Shown in pieces: positions 31,769 through 43,819 of a stretch of 64,000 nt of DNA (the first letter of the stretch is position 1; each line of letters starts with the position of its first letter). The position numbers and the translations under genes are program-made. This stretch comes from Meira nashicola (taxonomy: Eukaryota > Basidiomycota > Exobasidiomycetes > Exobasidiales > Brachybasidiaceae): positions 28,082-92,081 of the forward strand of contig BCJU01000008.1 in assembly GCA_001600355.1 (NCBI GenBank). Direction: 5' to 3'. Below the pieces are notes generated by a model. It had not been told where the DNA came from. It did no database searches and saw nothing but the letters and a program-made list of their open reading frames with translations.

Positions 31769-32843
31769 CTACACTTGAAGGGGGGGAATCCAGTATCCTC
31801 GAAATCTCATCATCGAGCACTGACGATAATGAAATGAGAGCAGTCGTTGATCGGGCCTATTCCGCTTGGATGTCCGGAAGCGATCTTTCGTGAGAGTTTT
31901 GCCGTGATACTGTTTCCATTGTTCAGAGGGGCCGAAAACATGGATGATGAGGTTTTCTTCCTAGAAAGAGTTCGTGTTACTTAGGAATCGAAACAATACG
32001 ACCATTCACTTTTCTTACGCACCTGTTCGAAAAATGCCAATTCTCCGCGATCAAAAGCATGATGCACTGCGTCCTCCAGCAATAGTCCGAACCGAGCCTC
32101 GAACAAATATCCTGGATCTTCCTCCAGAGCTTCTTCATAATACTTGCCGCGAGTCGCAAGGAAATATAGAGTCAATACGGGCACTGATCTGAAGATAGGA
32201 TAGGTGGAACTCACCTCAGGACGGCTCTGTGGTAAAATGTGACTCGCAGTGCAGCTTGTATAATCAATGTCGGTTACAAGACATTGGGCGTCCCTGGCAA
32301 TCAGGGCGACGCGAAAAGAAGACTAGATTAATCAGGATGTGTAAGCATATCAGTATAACACGAGTGGTCTTCTATAACTTACTTGTCTGGCACTTGACCT
32401 TCTAGAGTTGCTTACAGTGCTTGTCTCACCTCCTTCTACCGGTTCTCTCAACTTGGACTTGAAACGTGGGCCGATCCTCGCTTTGACGGAGCCTGTTGTT
32501 TCAAAATCTATGGGAGAAACATCGTAAAATTAAGATCAACCAAACACGAAAATTTTTGTAAATGCAAGTACTCACTTGGTTGCCGAAAGTAGAATACCCC
32601 TCCATGTGCTCGGGAATCCAGGTCTATGCGGTTGTTCTCAGCATCAAAAAGCTCACCTGCGGTAACATCGTAACAGTGGAAGATTTGGTGCAAGACAAAT
32701 GCAAATGTATTCACACCCCCGTGTGACATGAAGTCTAGGGGGATTCGAATGAGTTCCTTTCCGGCGTAGTCCAAAACTTTGACCCTTTCACCATCCCACA
32801 ATGATGTTGCTCGTATGAACGTAATTTCGCGCTCTTCCGTCAT
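31769..32843 (-). CDS. HNH_2-type nuclease, intact five-exon copy
   Basis: Exons 32843-32576, 32507-32383, 32322-32215, 32142-32023 and 31960-31769, with introns of 68, 60, 72 and 62 bp, all GT-AG and in phase, give 270 residues. Start is the first ATG (MTEEREITFIRATSLWDGER). N-terminal module: VKVLDYAGKELIRIPLDFM. HNH region: C145, C155 and H159 in AQCLVTDIDYTSCTASHILP, then GLLLEDAVHHAFDRGELAFF (H194, H195, D198). C-terminal module: LIIHVFGPS, YHGKTLTKDRF, and LLSFHYRQCSMMRFRGYW. All family landmarks are present and no defect was found, making this the reference copy in the window. Predicted to be a metal-dependent endonuclease; role unknown. Confidence 0.8.
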
Positions 32844-34490
32844 GTCGAAAATGATGTCTCGAAGTTCAAGTCCAACAATAGCGGAGTGCGGAGTTGGGGT
32901 TTGATTTGCATGCGCACTCAAAAGAAAGGGGTAAAATGCTGCTTACATCAGCTGCCAGTTTCGCGGCCGGGACAAACATATTATAGATCTGTGCGCACAT
33001 AGTTTACACTTATTTGCCATGTCCCAGTCCACTCAGCGCGAGCTCCTCAAACGCTCATTTCGTTGCAGAGCGCCCCTAAGCGTCCGTTTAGAGCATGACG
33101 GAATATTGAATTTTGATAATTTCATGTACTAGCTTTTATCTAAGATAATAAGTTATGGTCGTCTTCAATCTATATCCATACTTCCCTCTACTCTGATAGA
33201 AGACACAAAGACATTAATAATCCAAACACATATGAGCTTGCAGGAGGATTTATTACAATGTCTTCAAAATCTTTCACGATTCATGATCTACTCTTTGATG
33301 GTTTGTCAATATATAAAAGGTTTGGGTCTAACCAGGACTTACCAAAATAAGCTACTTACATAAATTAGGGCAGGTTTTGCTTGCTTTTTATTTTTGGAAT
33401 TCGAAAACTTCCACTTAGTGATTAAGTGAAGATTCAACAAAATGCTAAAAGTAGGCCGGATAAGCTACACTTATGTCTCACTTAAGAAAATGAAATAGCA
33501 AATGAGAAAAAAATGCCGCAAGGCTGCTTTATTGCAGGCTCACCACAAAATCGCTTGCACTTTTTGCTCAATTATGATGAGAAAGTACTGAAGTAGTCTT
33601 CTTTACAAGATAGATCGATAGAGCAATGACATGATCTGGGCGATAACTCACAAATAACAAGCTTCCAAGAACTTTCGCTGCGCCTATGCGATACATGATG
33701 GCGAGTGATGAAGCCGATTGAGATCTACTTTTCGAGATACGTCGAACGATTTGCTATCCATACTTTAAGTTTTTCTCTGCTTCGAAAAGGATTTGTATCT
33801 CTGTATAAGTTTCTCGCAAGCATTGTGTTGGTAGAGACGAAGAGTACACGCTATCATCCAGTGTTACTTAATCCTTCTCATCCAACTTAGATGGTCTGCT
33901 TTTGAAGTTTTCTCTCTTCTATGCTTGATTCGTCCCCTGACCACTGCTGCTGGCATTTCTCTCCCCTTGGCGAGTCTGTAGACCGGTGACTGATAATGAA
34001 GGACATATTTTCTACAAAAAAGAAGACTTCAGGCACGTACGGCATCAGCCGTCAGAGCGCCGACTCAAGACAGCAGAATCTCGCTGTTGATAACGTTAAA
34101 GATGAATGGACGTTCCGCGCTGGCTGTCTTCTCTGTGCATCCTCCCACTCAAGAATGGTGGTCTAATCTAAAAAAGATGGTCTTTTGTAACCACGCTCAT
34201 CGAATTCATTGATATTTGGCAAAGTGCTCTTTTTCTTATTGAAGGCGAAGGTGTGAGCGTACACGCAAGACGATTTAACGTCCATCTTCCTCTTTCGCTC
34301 ACTGATCTAATGGTATAAGCACTTGATTTCCGATAAGCTTTTTATTTGACGAACGAAGGAAGAACAAATTCAATGCAAACCATCTGGAGAACAGCAGCCC
34401 CTCTTGTTCAATCAGTTTCTTTCAATACCGAGGTTATTGACTAGTTAACGCCAGCCAACTGCCGGCCTTAGCAAATCAATTTTTCTCGGA
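32844..34490. other. Long stretch without a gene
   Basis: Upstream region of the HNH gene, then AT-rich sequence. No frame with support. The segment 34050-34320 may hold decayed upstream parts of the hydrolase pseudogene, but no motif was recognised. Confidence 0.4.
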
Positions 34491-34970
34491 ATGAGGATAA
34501 TTGGATGTCTCGCCGCTCGAGCAGTGGCTTTTGACTCTCGTATCAAAGCCCACATACTTAACGGTGGCTCTTTAGCCTCTCTGAAGCATATAAGTGCTAG
34601 ATTTGGTTCGCGATTAAACCGTCTTGGCAAGAATGACACTGCATACGATGAGCAGATTTACGAGTATATATTAAATAGTTCAAACGTAAAAACAAATGAG
34701 AATTGGGACGTACAGCAAGGGCTTTACACTATCGACACAGGCTGCTTTCAAAATGGCCTATTCAGACAAATATTACAATGCTTCTGCCTATTTCGATCGA
34801 ATTCATATTCCTACTTGGATCGGCAATGCAACTGGAGACAATTTTTCCGAGATCAGCCCCTTTATATGTTCCAAGCCCTGCAAGAAAAGCACGAAGTCGC
34901 CCGTCACGTTGTAACTTATGGGCGGTCTTGCTGGTTATCACGATCAAGTGAGTACATCCTCATAATTAAA
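34491..34970 (+). pseudogene. Alpha/beta-hydrolase fragment with frameshifts
   Basis: Successive pieces in three frames fit one protein. CLAARAVAFDSRIKAHILNG follows where the nucleophile elbow would be; NVKTNENWDVQQG; then TLSTQAAFKMAYSDKYYNAS, IHIPTWIGNATGDNF (acid-residue strand region) and LYMFQALQEKHEVARHVV; finally GGLAGYHDQ, in the position of the catalytic histidine motif (AG-H). At least two frameshifts are needed. This fits the esterase/DUF1100-like group of alpha/beta hydrolases. The N-terminal half including the serine motif is missing or too decayed, so it is dead. Confidence 0.6.
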
Positions 34971-35351
34971 TCACCAATGTGGCAACGTCTCCCGCTCTCT
35001 TACTCAATGTTTTTTTTTGTATAAAACAAGTTTCATGTACAAATTATAATTATATCTCTCTGCCAGATCAGTTGAATACAGTATAGGTCTTTCAATTTCT
35101 TCCAAAAGGTAATCCCCTTTTATCGTTTTCCGACTCGCATTTCCTTCCACCCACATGCATACACATACAAACATACATATATATATATATATGACGCAAG
35201 GTAAGACGGCACTTTACACCAATACAAGATACTATCAAGCGACAACGACTCCAAATGTTACTGCTGCCAGTACGCTTCTGGCCGAAGTTATTTGATTTTT
35301 GATTCAAACTTGATCCATTATTGGAAATATATAGTTTGATTGATCACATGA

Positions 35352-35495
35352 GACCTTTGTGCGGAAAGTGTGGAAGAAGCGGTAGATGAAGAAGAAAAGA
35401 AAGCGATCGTAGATGATGACAATGATGAAGAGGAAGATTCTTCTTTATTTGAATCTTCGCCACCAATACCACCAGCTGGGGAGAATTTAACTTAG
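35352..35495 (+). pseudogene. Acidic C-terminal coding remnant
   Basis: Forty-seven open codons end in a natural-looking acidic tail (KKAIVDDDNDEEEDSSLFES then PPIPPAGENLT and stop). The upstream frame is closed by TGA. It looks like the last exon of a lost gene, or chance purine-rich DNA. Opposite-strand frames here are shadows. Confidence 0.25.
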
Positions 35496-36100
35496 GATTC
35501 GGAATAAGAAAGCTGACATTAAATAAGATCTCTTTACACTTCTCTCGACATCGATTAACAAATTGCAGGGAAATCACACATCATTCCCGCCGAACCGTAA
35601 GGCGAGATTCGTGTAAGTCTTTTTTCAGAATAGTACGCAATCCTATGCCACAAATTGCAAACGCCGCAAACAGCCAACAAATTGCCGCTTAAAGAGTATT
35701 TGTTTCAATTCCAAAAAGAGATGAGCCTGGCCGCATTAATTGTTACAATATCAGATAGCATATGAATGTTTCTCACCCGAGTTCGAATCTCCGGGAGAAA
35801 AACATGACACTTTTCACAGGTAGCATCTCTTCGCTTACATAAATCATTTCTACTCTCCCGCCGGCCAAGTAGTTGGCACATGTCTCTTGCTTTTACTGAA
35901 GAGACTGACAAAAGATGGGTTTGTTGCATTATAGATTGCAATGATGTGGCCATTTTGTATCATACCGGTGCTTTTATCACGCTTCCACGACCTCTGAATA
36001 CAGTTGAAAGGTTCGCGGCAAGGTAGAACGCCTTACAGTAGAGACAAATTTTCGTGACCTCGCTGCATGTAATGCTCACATCACTTAAGCTTCAACTTTG
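35496..36100. other. Stretch without a supported gene
   Basis: A minus-strand frame 35705-35953 with ATG reads VRNIHMLSDIVTINAARL but has no other support. A tRNA T-arm-like string near 35780 was examined and rejected. Confidence 0.35.
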
Positions 36101-36104
36101 GCAG

Positions 36105-36295
36105 GCGCCTTGGCCATTCACTCTGATTTGTACGATTATGTCACATTGTCATCGCCTCAAAGATACTTGGGCAACTTCGCCCGAAGTATTCAGTGCAGCA
36201 GTCACTTGTTTTTCTGCCATGTTACATTTTCCGGATTAGCACTGACGTCATGTATCGGGATATCTCCTCTTTCGCTCCCGAACAGGAGGTGAGAC
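36105..36295 (+). pseudogene. Isolated exon-like fragment
   Basis: After a TTTGGCAG acceptor, the frame reads ALAIHSDLYDYVTLSSPQRY then LGNFARSIQCSSH, and a GTGAGA donor follows at about 36288. A second frame near the 3' end reads DVMYRDISSFAPEQE, so a frameshift is likely. The family was not recognised. Confidence 0.3.
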
Positions 36296-37224
36296 TATGG
36301 CGTACTTCTTTTTCAATGCTGAGCGTCGCTCAGCATTGCTGAACTAACTTGAATATGACTTATACTTTGCGTCAGTAAGTCTCACACATATGGTGCATTT
36401 AGTGGAGCTTGAGAGTGAAACTTGTATCAAAGACACGATGTCTTATATATCTAAGCATGTGATTTTGAGCGTAAGGTCAAAGGAAAAACTATACAACAGT
36501 AACTTTCTTTACCGCTACGCAGCCAATCTCTCACCATCAGGATGCTACGTGATAATCAATTTTCCACGAAAGCCAGTCATAGTTTCGTTGGTAATCCATT
36601 CTTCATTAACCAAGGTGCAATCTTTTTTATCTTCCAATTTCACTAATAGAGATATATTTCTCACTATTAAACACTGCCATACTGTCCGTCTACAAATTTT
36701 GTAAATAGATTTACATCTTCTATTTAAGACTCATTACAACACAACGGATCGAATTCTTCAATCCGATCTGCTTTGCTTTCATTTGAGATTGTATGAATCA
36801 AAGTTTTGCGCTGTGATGGAGGTTTTGTACGTCTAAGTGCTCTCGCAAATTTTCTTTCTCAAGATGTGATCACCAAGTTGAATAGCTATATTCTTTCAGT
36901 CTTCCTACTAATATTGACGACAAAGGGTAGAAGGCAGAAGAATGATACATTCAAGTGCTGAATCACATACGCGGAACTCCGCAAAACGATAATAAGGGTA
37001 CAAGCGTGATGAATCAGGAGGATTGATCTATTTTCGCGGACTGCGATGTGCAATTGCAAGCTTGATTGCTGGGTTTCGATGTTGTGGTAACTGATTATGC
37101 TAGTCGTTGGATGGATTCAGTTAGCACTTCAAAACATTAGCAGGACTTTACAACTTCTCGTGACTTTTAAACAATTAAGTCAATTGAAAATGAAAGAATC
37201 GAGTTCATAAAAACAAAGATGGTC

Positions 37225-37450
37225 AAGCGCGAATGTTCGCTGTCTTACTGGATCTCAACGAGCAGAAGTTGAAGGCCTTTTCTGCAATTATATTCACCCA
37301 TGATCATCCATCGCTATAGCACCACCGTGTTTCCGTCGTCGTAATGTTGAGCTCGGAGGAAGACTTGTATGTGGATGTGAAGCATTCGAAGCGGGTATGG
37401 ATGATTGGTACGCGGAATCTATGTCGTCAAGCTCGCCAAAGTGTGCAATG
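37225..37450 (+). pseudogene. Receiver-domain fragment, third copy, heavily decayed
   Basis: FAVLLDLNEQKL lines up with VVLLDINMPKM of the copy at 21175-22268 and keeps the Asp. After a stop, HHRVSVVVMLSSEEDLYV lines up with QHHIAAVTALSSEADRV. A frame change then gives CEAFEAGMDDWYAESMS, aligned with FEAGMDARYTKPMRMG; the key Lys is lost. Two or more frameshifts and stops show it is dead. Its resemblance is to the 21-kb copy as much as to the 5-kb one. Confidence 0.55.
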
Positions 37451-38160
37451 TGGTGTTCCTTCCTGTCGATATTCTTGGCTATTTCTAATTTCTATGATGG
37501 AAAAAAATCCAACATGATGAAAGCGTGAAACGGAGAAATAGACTTGTTTTTCTGTCCCGCCTAACAGAAATCCTATGATCTGCCTACGAACGAGATAGAA
37601 AAGTTGCATAAATTCATCTTATCCTATCTCACTTGTCAGCGAGAGATCGACAATGCTTTAAAAATTCTCGAGAGAGAAAAAGATTTCTCAATAGCATGCA
37701 CGTAAGGAGATCAGGCATTCAAAGTTGAATGCTTTTCGAGAAGAATGGATCACCAATGCGTTGGTTTCGCTTGAAACATTCGTGAAGCCTTCCTGTTCCG
37801 CCTGAACACTAACCCAAAGCATCGCCAGCACCTGCCGGGACGAGGACAATCATCGGATTTCCGTTTTGCCTTTAATCGGAGTTTTATCTCCGAGCAATAT
37901 TTTGAAAAGCGGAAATGTACATGAGAGCAGCAATACTGGAGAGTTGGAGCAAAAATCTAAAGATAATTTCACATAGGAATATTCGATCAGTCAAATTGAT
38001 CGTCAAATGCGTGATTTAGTATTAGCAAAACGATTTGCAACCGCCTTTAGTACTCATACAGACGGAGTTGTGGCTGGATCAGGGTCAGTAACAAATGATA
38101 AGCAGCCCAAACATTGTATTGCATTACTGAAACACAACTTTACAATGTTACAAGGAAAGG
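37451..38160. other. Decayed coding-like stretch
   Basis: A plus-strand segment near 37976-38160 reads ISQIDRQMRDLVLAKRFATA then FSTHTDGVVAGSGSVTNDKQ, which looks like protein but has no start, splice partner or known family. Nothing else recognised. Confidence 0.25.
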
Positions 38161-38171
38161 TAATTAAACAA

Positions 38172-38230
38172 GTTCTCTTAGCATAATGGTAGAACATGGC
38201 ACTTCTAATCTTTAGACGTGAGTTTTCCCC
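38172..38230 (+). pseudogene. tRNA-Arg(UCU)-like pseudogene
   Basis: CTCTTAGCATAATGGTAGAA matches a tRNA 5' half with a perfect A box. It is followed by TGGCACTTCTAATC, where the loop CTTCTAA would carry anticodon UCU. The 3' side of the anticodon stem no longer pairs and the T arm (GTGAGTTTTCC) is degraded, so it is probably not functional. Confidence 0.4.
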
Positions 38231-38261
38231 TGCATAATTAGCCTATCTTCCACGTATTTGG

Positions 38262-38975
38262 TCAGCTAAACATTCCCATTTCAGGAAGAGCAATCTTACC
38301 TTCGCAACTTTTTGGCCTTTGGCTCTTGATCTTGACATCATTTACATCCAACACAAGCGCAAGTGATGAACTACCTGTGACATAAAAAGTATATTTCGAT
38401 GTCGAAGATGAAGGTAAAGGTGTTGAAAGAAGTGGAGTGGGACCGGGGATGAAAAATTTAAGAAACAGCAAATTTGAGACATTTGAGACATGCCGAATCG
38501 ATGAAAAAAAATTGGTAAATTCAAGAAAGATTGTGGCGAAATCTGGTGGTTTGAATTTCTTTTCTCCTGGATAAACTAGAAAAAGTTCGCAGGTGCTCTT
38601 AATGATGTCAGAAAGTGTAGAAGTACCCTTGTGAATTTTGATAGCCTAGGAGCAACATTTCAGTGTGATTCGAAACTGCCTGAAAATCTAGATTAGATTT
38701 TCATCTCTTCGGGTATATTGTTCTGGATTATCACTTCCACGCACTGATGCAGGAAAACCGTAACCCGTCATATCGCTGAGAATTGTAAAACTTAAAAGTT
38801 TTACTGTCCTGGTGTGTGCAAGGCCTCGGGGAATCGACAAATAAGCTTCTCCATTCAACAACATTGAGACCTGGTCTTTGACGAACGAGGGATGCCTTTT
38901 GAGCCTATTTGCGCTCCAATATCTTTGGTTTCGAATCAATGCAAACGTCTGGTGCTCACCTGGAATCTCACACAT
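38262..38975 (-). CDS. Two unknown minus-strand frames, possibly exons of one gene
   Basis: The frame from ATG 38975 to 38688 (95 residues) reads HPSFVKDQVSMLLNGEAYLS then KLLSFTILSDMTGYGFPASV. A second frame to about 38295 reads FIPGPTPLLSTPLPSSSTSK then YTFYVTGSSSLALVLDVNDV and ends at a GTAAGA donor. Both look like real protein. I found no clean intron joining them and recognise no domain. Confidence 0.3.
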
Positions 38976-39368
38976 CAAATATGGCTACAAGGTCATTTAT
39001 TTCTGTGATGCACTGTCAATGACAGCACGTGGTAACAGAGCCAATACTAGCTACTAGTCATACTGAATAATGATCTTCCTCTACAATGCAATTTGCATGA
39101 GGGTTCAAAAGAGTGGAATGAGCAGCAAGAGATGATCAGCTTTGATCTGATTAGAGCGTTCGTGTCTTGGTCCGACACTAGAGACACACAGTGGTATCGG
39201 CAATTCAGCTTTTTAGATCGACACTTTCCAGCCTTTTCATGCATTACAACGTTTTTAAGCTGGGTATGATGCAAGAATTGTGCCCGACGAATGTATACCC
39301 TCCTAGATTACCTTCGTCCAATCGGAAACCGATTGAAAACATATGTCGAAGTCTTGAACAGCTGCTCT

Positions 39369-40515
39369 TTACGATGCAGGTGTAAGATCGGCATCGGCAT
39401 CCATCCGGTGCGAAAAGCCACGGTAATGCATTTGGATACACTGACGATGATGCCATAACAAAAGTTCGGGCATTGGCCAGTACGATCTCGGAAGGTTGAA
39501 GCGTTCAGGTCCGAACACCTTGCCATGATAAAAGGAGAGAGAGGTCCCTGCTGTAGAAGACATGTATTACCCATTCATCTCCCTTGTATAGTTAAAAAGA
39601 TAGTTGGGCACAACGAAAATCAGTTGAATTCTCGCAGAGTCTCTTCAAAGACACTTACTCTGGGAAATATACTTATGTCGTATTTGTCGTAATTTCGATG
39701 TACACATTCATCAAGGAGTAAGCCCATCCATGGCTCAAATAACCATTCATCTCGATACCCAAGGATTTGAGCATAAATCTGCTCAAAAATATGACATTTA
39801 GATTGCAGTGAGGTCAGTCAAAGTCTCTAGGTTTTATTTAAGCATACTGTACTGTTGCACTCACATCAGGTCGGCTGTACGGAACGATATGCGAGGCCGT
39901 GCAGTTGTCGTAGGGCGTATCTGTGATGAGACAACGCCCGTCTCGAGCAATAAGACCCAAGCGGAGTTTGTTCTGTATTCGCATGAGAAAAGAGTAAGTT
40001 CAGAATCAAAATAATCTGTGCATCTTGGATATTGCTATGTACTATGATCTCACTTTATTTGTAGTGGAGCGTTTCGAATTACTCATCGTACTGACAGATA
40101 GACTTGAGCTGTCACCTGCAGGTCTTCCTTTTTGCTTGCCAATGGGGCCTCTTTGAAGGTCAAAGGGGGTTTCAGGACTTTCTGAAAGGCATTGCAATCA
40201 GTGTTTACGATAACAAAAGATCATTCAAATACCTCATTCGTTCACCTCTCCGTTTGTAAGTGAAGATGCCCGCGGTTGGCACTGAACCAAGATTGATCGG
40301 CTCTAAAATCCGGGCTGAAAAAACAGCTCCCCGCTTCCATCGACACATGCTTTGAGACAGTAGTGAACAAACGGCCAGTTGAGGTCGCCACTTTTTCGGA
40401 GCGAGCCTATGGGCAAAGTGCAGATTCGTAACCCACTGCTTGTCTCGATTTCAAGATTTCCCTCTTCTCGCCAGAATTGCGCTGATAATGGATAAGATTG
40501 CTTTGAAACAGCCAT
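39369..40515 (-). pseudogene. HNH_2-type nuclease, copy 4, frameshifted
   Basis: Exon 1 from ATG 40515 reads SYPLSAQFWREEGNLEIETS and LRICTLPIGSLRKSGDLNWP. A frameshift near 40335 is needed to reach LEPINLGSVPTAGIFTYKRR. Later exons carry LGLIARDGRCLITDTPYDNC and TASHIVPYSRPD (first His), a GTGAGT intron, IYAQILGYRDEWLFEPWMG, and a changed second motif (VHRNYDKYDISIF in place of HAFDR). The last exon has WVIHVFYSRD and YHGKVFGPERFNLPRSYW, with a second frameshift between. Exon plan and order match the intact copy. It is broken at two points. Confidence 0.7.
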
Positions 40516-40620
40516 TGGCGTCTCGAACTGACGTCTCGAACTGGGGCGACGAAATCGATTTAGTGCTCCAAATTTATTCGTGGTTCCCTTCTGATCAGCG
40601 ATGTTGATGCTATTACACAA

Positions 40621-41375
40621 GGCTGCAAGGAGCTAAAAAAGATTCGTGGAGTAGTTGTTTCTGAGGCAAGGTGGTTAGACACATTGCAACGTTGCACGTG
40701 GTTCGGAATCTGCTTAGCGCGCAATGTCGCCGTAATACGCGATTTAGAAATTTACATGCGCCCTCCTATTGTCTGATTTTCCAGTGTTAAGATGAAATGT
40801 ATTAAGGGCAACAAACACACTCACGCTCTCAAAACTCCAGCAAGAGCAATTACTTCTGCGTCCATGGACCTGATCATTGATTTTGCTTTTTGTTGCAGAG
40901 AGCTTACAGCGCGGTATCTCTAATTTTCTTCAGACTGTGCCAAAATGCACAGGGAAAGTGATGAGAGGTTAGTCTAGAACATCCTTTTCCAACAAACGCT
41001 GTAAAAAAAGCAGGAAAATAGTAGTGCGAAGAGCCTCAAACGCTTCAAACGGGGCAAGATGGATCAAAAGGGATTGAGGGTAATATACGCTGGGATAGAG
41101 TGAAACCCAGAGAGAAGTCTAATTCTGAATGTGCGGTACAAAAGGAGGAGATAGCCGGATAAAAAGATTTATTTTGGTAGGCTAAAATTATCCTGGAAAG
41201 ACGTGAAAAGCCAAGATCAAATTTTGAGAAACTAGAAACAAGGGGTGCAACAGGCGATGGTCACGGTGCGAATCCTTGACAAAGGTCCAGCTTTGATGGC
41301 AAGAAGAGGTTGCTCAAGGGTCTCGGACGCTGGTCTTCGCTTAGTGGCTACTATTTAAGATTACATTGTACGTGC
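40621..41375. other. Stretch without a gene
   Basis: No supported frame. Leads into a dispersed repeat. Confidence 0.4.
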
Positions 41376-41515
41376 GCAAGGCGCACGGTTGCTTATGTCA
41401 TCCGAGTAGTACTAACAAAATTAAATTCGCAGGTCAAGAGAGTGTACATCTATTGATCAAATCATGGAAGACGACCACGCTTCGCAACATAGAATACGCG
41501 AGGCTCGCGCGGGGT
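41376..41515 (+). repeat. Dispersed repeat, second copy of 6608-6755
   Basis: Same orientation and order of shared strings as the copy at 6608-6755, including TGGAAGACGACCACGCTTCG. Here it is not followed by the tRNA-derived repeat. Confidence 0.6.
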
Positions 41516-42470
41516 GATACGACATGTCGGATAATCCAAACGTTTAGACAACTTGTTGATCATAATGGGCTGGTGTCAACATAGAAGAGCAAAATACATT
41601 CGGAGACCGAATTCAAAGTTTACTTAACAATCCAGTTTTTCTATTGTTTTGTTTCATTGCTCCAGGCAACGGGATAATGTGGACTGGCTTTAAGCTCCGG
41701 AATTTTCATTTGGTGTTTATGTATGTGTGGACTACAAGCCACAAAAGGAAATCTCAAAGTGATTAAATCTTTATCACAATGATTGTACTGATTGTATAAG
41801 AAGATAAAATGACGAACCGACGGTGGACACTACGTCATATCGAATTCTCCGAAAACGAAAAAAAAAAATTGTTTCTAGATTCTCTGTTATCTTTCCCTTA
41901 ATCTTCCAGCGCAGCGCCAAGACCGTATGTAGCGCTGCGTTGCGCTTTTGCTTTTGCTTATCTCTTCGTAAGTTTTAGGGCTGTTACATTTCTTTGATCA
42001 ATAAAGACATTTGATAGAAGCGCTCGCAACAGTGTCAATTTACATTCCTTCCAAATCGAAACCTCGGCGATTTTTAATGGAAAGAAAAGTAAAAAGACTT
42101 AAAAAAGAAAGAAGCAGGCGTTCATAATTCAAATAAGTAAAATGAGCATCAGTCCAAACATTGAGACGTTTTGATCTTGAACTCAATAAATCATTATTTA
42201 GAATTTAGCTTTTGCCAAGAATTTGGCTTAGCGCTTCATGTTATCTATTACACGCTCGTCAGTATGATATCTTTCTGCGTTCAAGCATTGTGACAAGATG
42301 TTTTTGGTTTATTAGACTCAACATGGCCACTGTATCCCCTAAGATGCAATTTATGAACGATCTATGCTGATTAGAGATCGATAGGTGGAACAACCTGTTC
42401 TTATGTAGTAAATGATTTATTTTGCCGAACTTTTTCTTCAAAAACGATCACAAACCAATTTCATAGCAAA
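41516..42470. other. AT-rich upstream stretch
   Basis: No supported frame. Contains A-runs near 41862 and AT-rich sequence ahead of the transporter pseudogene. Confidence 0.4.
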
Positions 42471-43694
42471 ATGCAAGCTGAAAATCAAATTTCAACACAA
42501 ATTGATCAAAAAGAAAAAATGGAAGAAATCATGAAAAAGTAACATCAGAAGAACGTTTGATGCATTTCACTTGGGCTTGGTTTGTTGTTCCAATGAGCAC
42601 TGGTGGTTTTGCATCACTTCTTGGTATACAGCCATATCAATCTAAAGGATTACGTACGATTGGCAAGGTTGTTTTTATATGGAATTTGGTTTTATGCTTT
42701 ATGATCACTTTACTTCTTCTTCAATGTTTTATACGTTGTAGAGGTCTATTTACAAGATCGATCAAAAATCCAAGTGAAAGTATGTTTATACCAACTTCTT
42801 TACTTACAATTGCAACGATAATACTGTGTACCCAGATTTATGGAGTACCATCAACTGGTGATTGGTTAAGGATTGTTTTACAAGTAATTTTTTTGATTTA
42901 TACTTTCATGGCTTTTACGCTTTCCATTGTTCAATATTTACATTTATTTACAGCTAAACGACTTTTGATGGAAAGTATGTTACCAACTTGGTTTTTCCCA
43001 GTCTTTCCTTCAATGCTTGTTCGCACGATTGCTGGTCCAATTTGTCAAACTCAAACGCCAACAAATGCAATGAACATTGTAGTGGCTGGCTTGGCTTTTC
43101 AAGGTCTTGGTTTTGGTCTTCAACGCCATTTATATAGTGTATTTATGACCCGACTATTGCAGTTCGGTCTGCTATTGCCAAATATGCGTCCGATAGGTTC
43201 TTTTTGTTATATGTAATGTCAAACTATCTTCTTACTGACTTCTCATTTTATTATATCCAGGAATGTTTGTTGCTGCTGGACCTCCATCATTTACTGCTTT
43301 AGCATTGCTTACGATGTCCAATTCAATTCCAAAAAGTGACCCTTACTTTCAAGCAAATCCAATTGCAGCAGACATCCTTAGACAAATCAGTCTAGCTCTT
43401 TTTATGGGTTTTCGCATTTTGGCTTTTTGTGGTTGCATTTTTTGGAATTTTGCTAGGAATCAAATAGATGTCTTTCCACTTATCTTGGTATGCAGCCATT
43501 TTCCCAAACATTGGTTTAGTCATTGCGACGATTAAAATTGGAGAAGGTTTACAAGTTCAGCAATAAAATGAGTAGGTTCAGCTGGAACAATCTGCTTGGC
43601 TACAATATTCGTTTTTATCACTTTCATGCATATTCGAGCCGTTTGGCCTGGTCAAATTCTATGGCCGGGAAACGATGAAGATAAAGAGACGTAG
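42471..43694 (+). pseudogene. TDT-family transporter (Mae1/Ssu1-like), frameshifted
   Basis: Mae1-type permeases move dicarboxylates and Ssu1-type pumps export sulfite. The hallmark HFTWAWFVVPMSTGGFASLL starts the first helix, followed by FIPTSLLTIATII, QYLHLFTAKRLLMESMLPTW and MNIVVAGLAFQGLGFGLQ. A 64-bp intron (43197-43260) joins MRPIG to MFVAAGPPSFTALALLTMSN. The end reads FHLSWYAAIFPNIGLVIATI and FMHIRAVWPGQILWPGNDED. Defects are a frame change between the ATG at 42471 and 42545, one near 43455, and stops near 43565. Nearly full length, so loss is recent compared with neighbours. Confidence 0.8.
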
Positions 43695-43819
43695 TCAAAA
43701 TATAGACACACTTTAATAGAGTCAAATGGAGCAAAGACAACGCTTAATACGTGTAAACTGTGAAATTTCATTGTTTATTCTACTTACTTAGGTCAATATG
43801 CCTGCTTGTCAAATTTTAC

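Noticed and set aside
31621..31893. Plus-strand open frame
   Set aside because: It is antisense to the last exon of the intact HNH gene and has no ATG.
35750..35830. tRNA-like T arm (GAGTTCGAATCTCC)
   Set aside because: No matching A box or acceptor stem at the right distance upstream.
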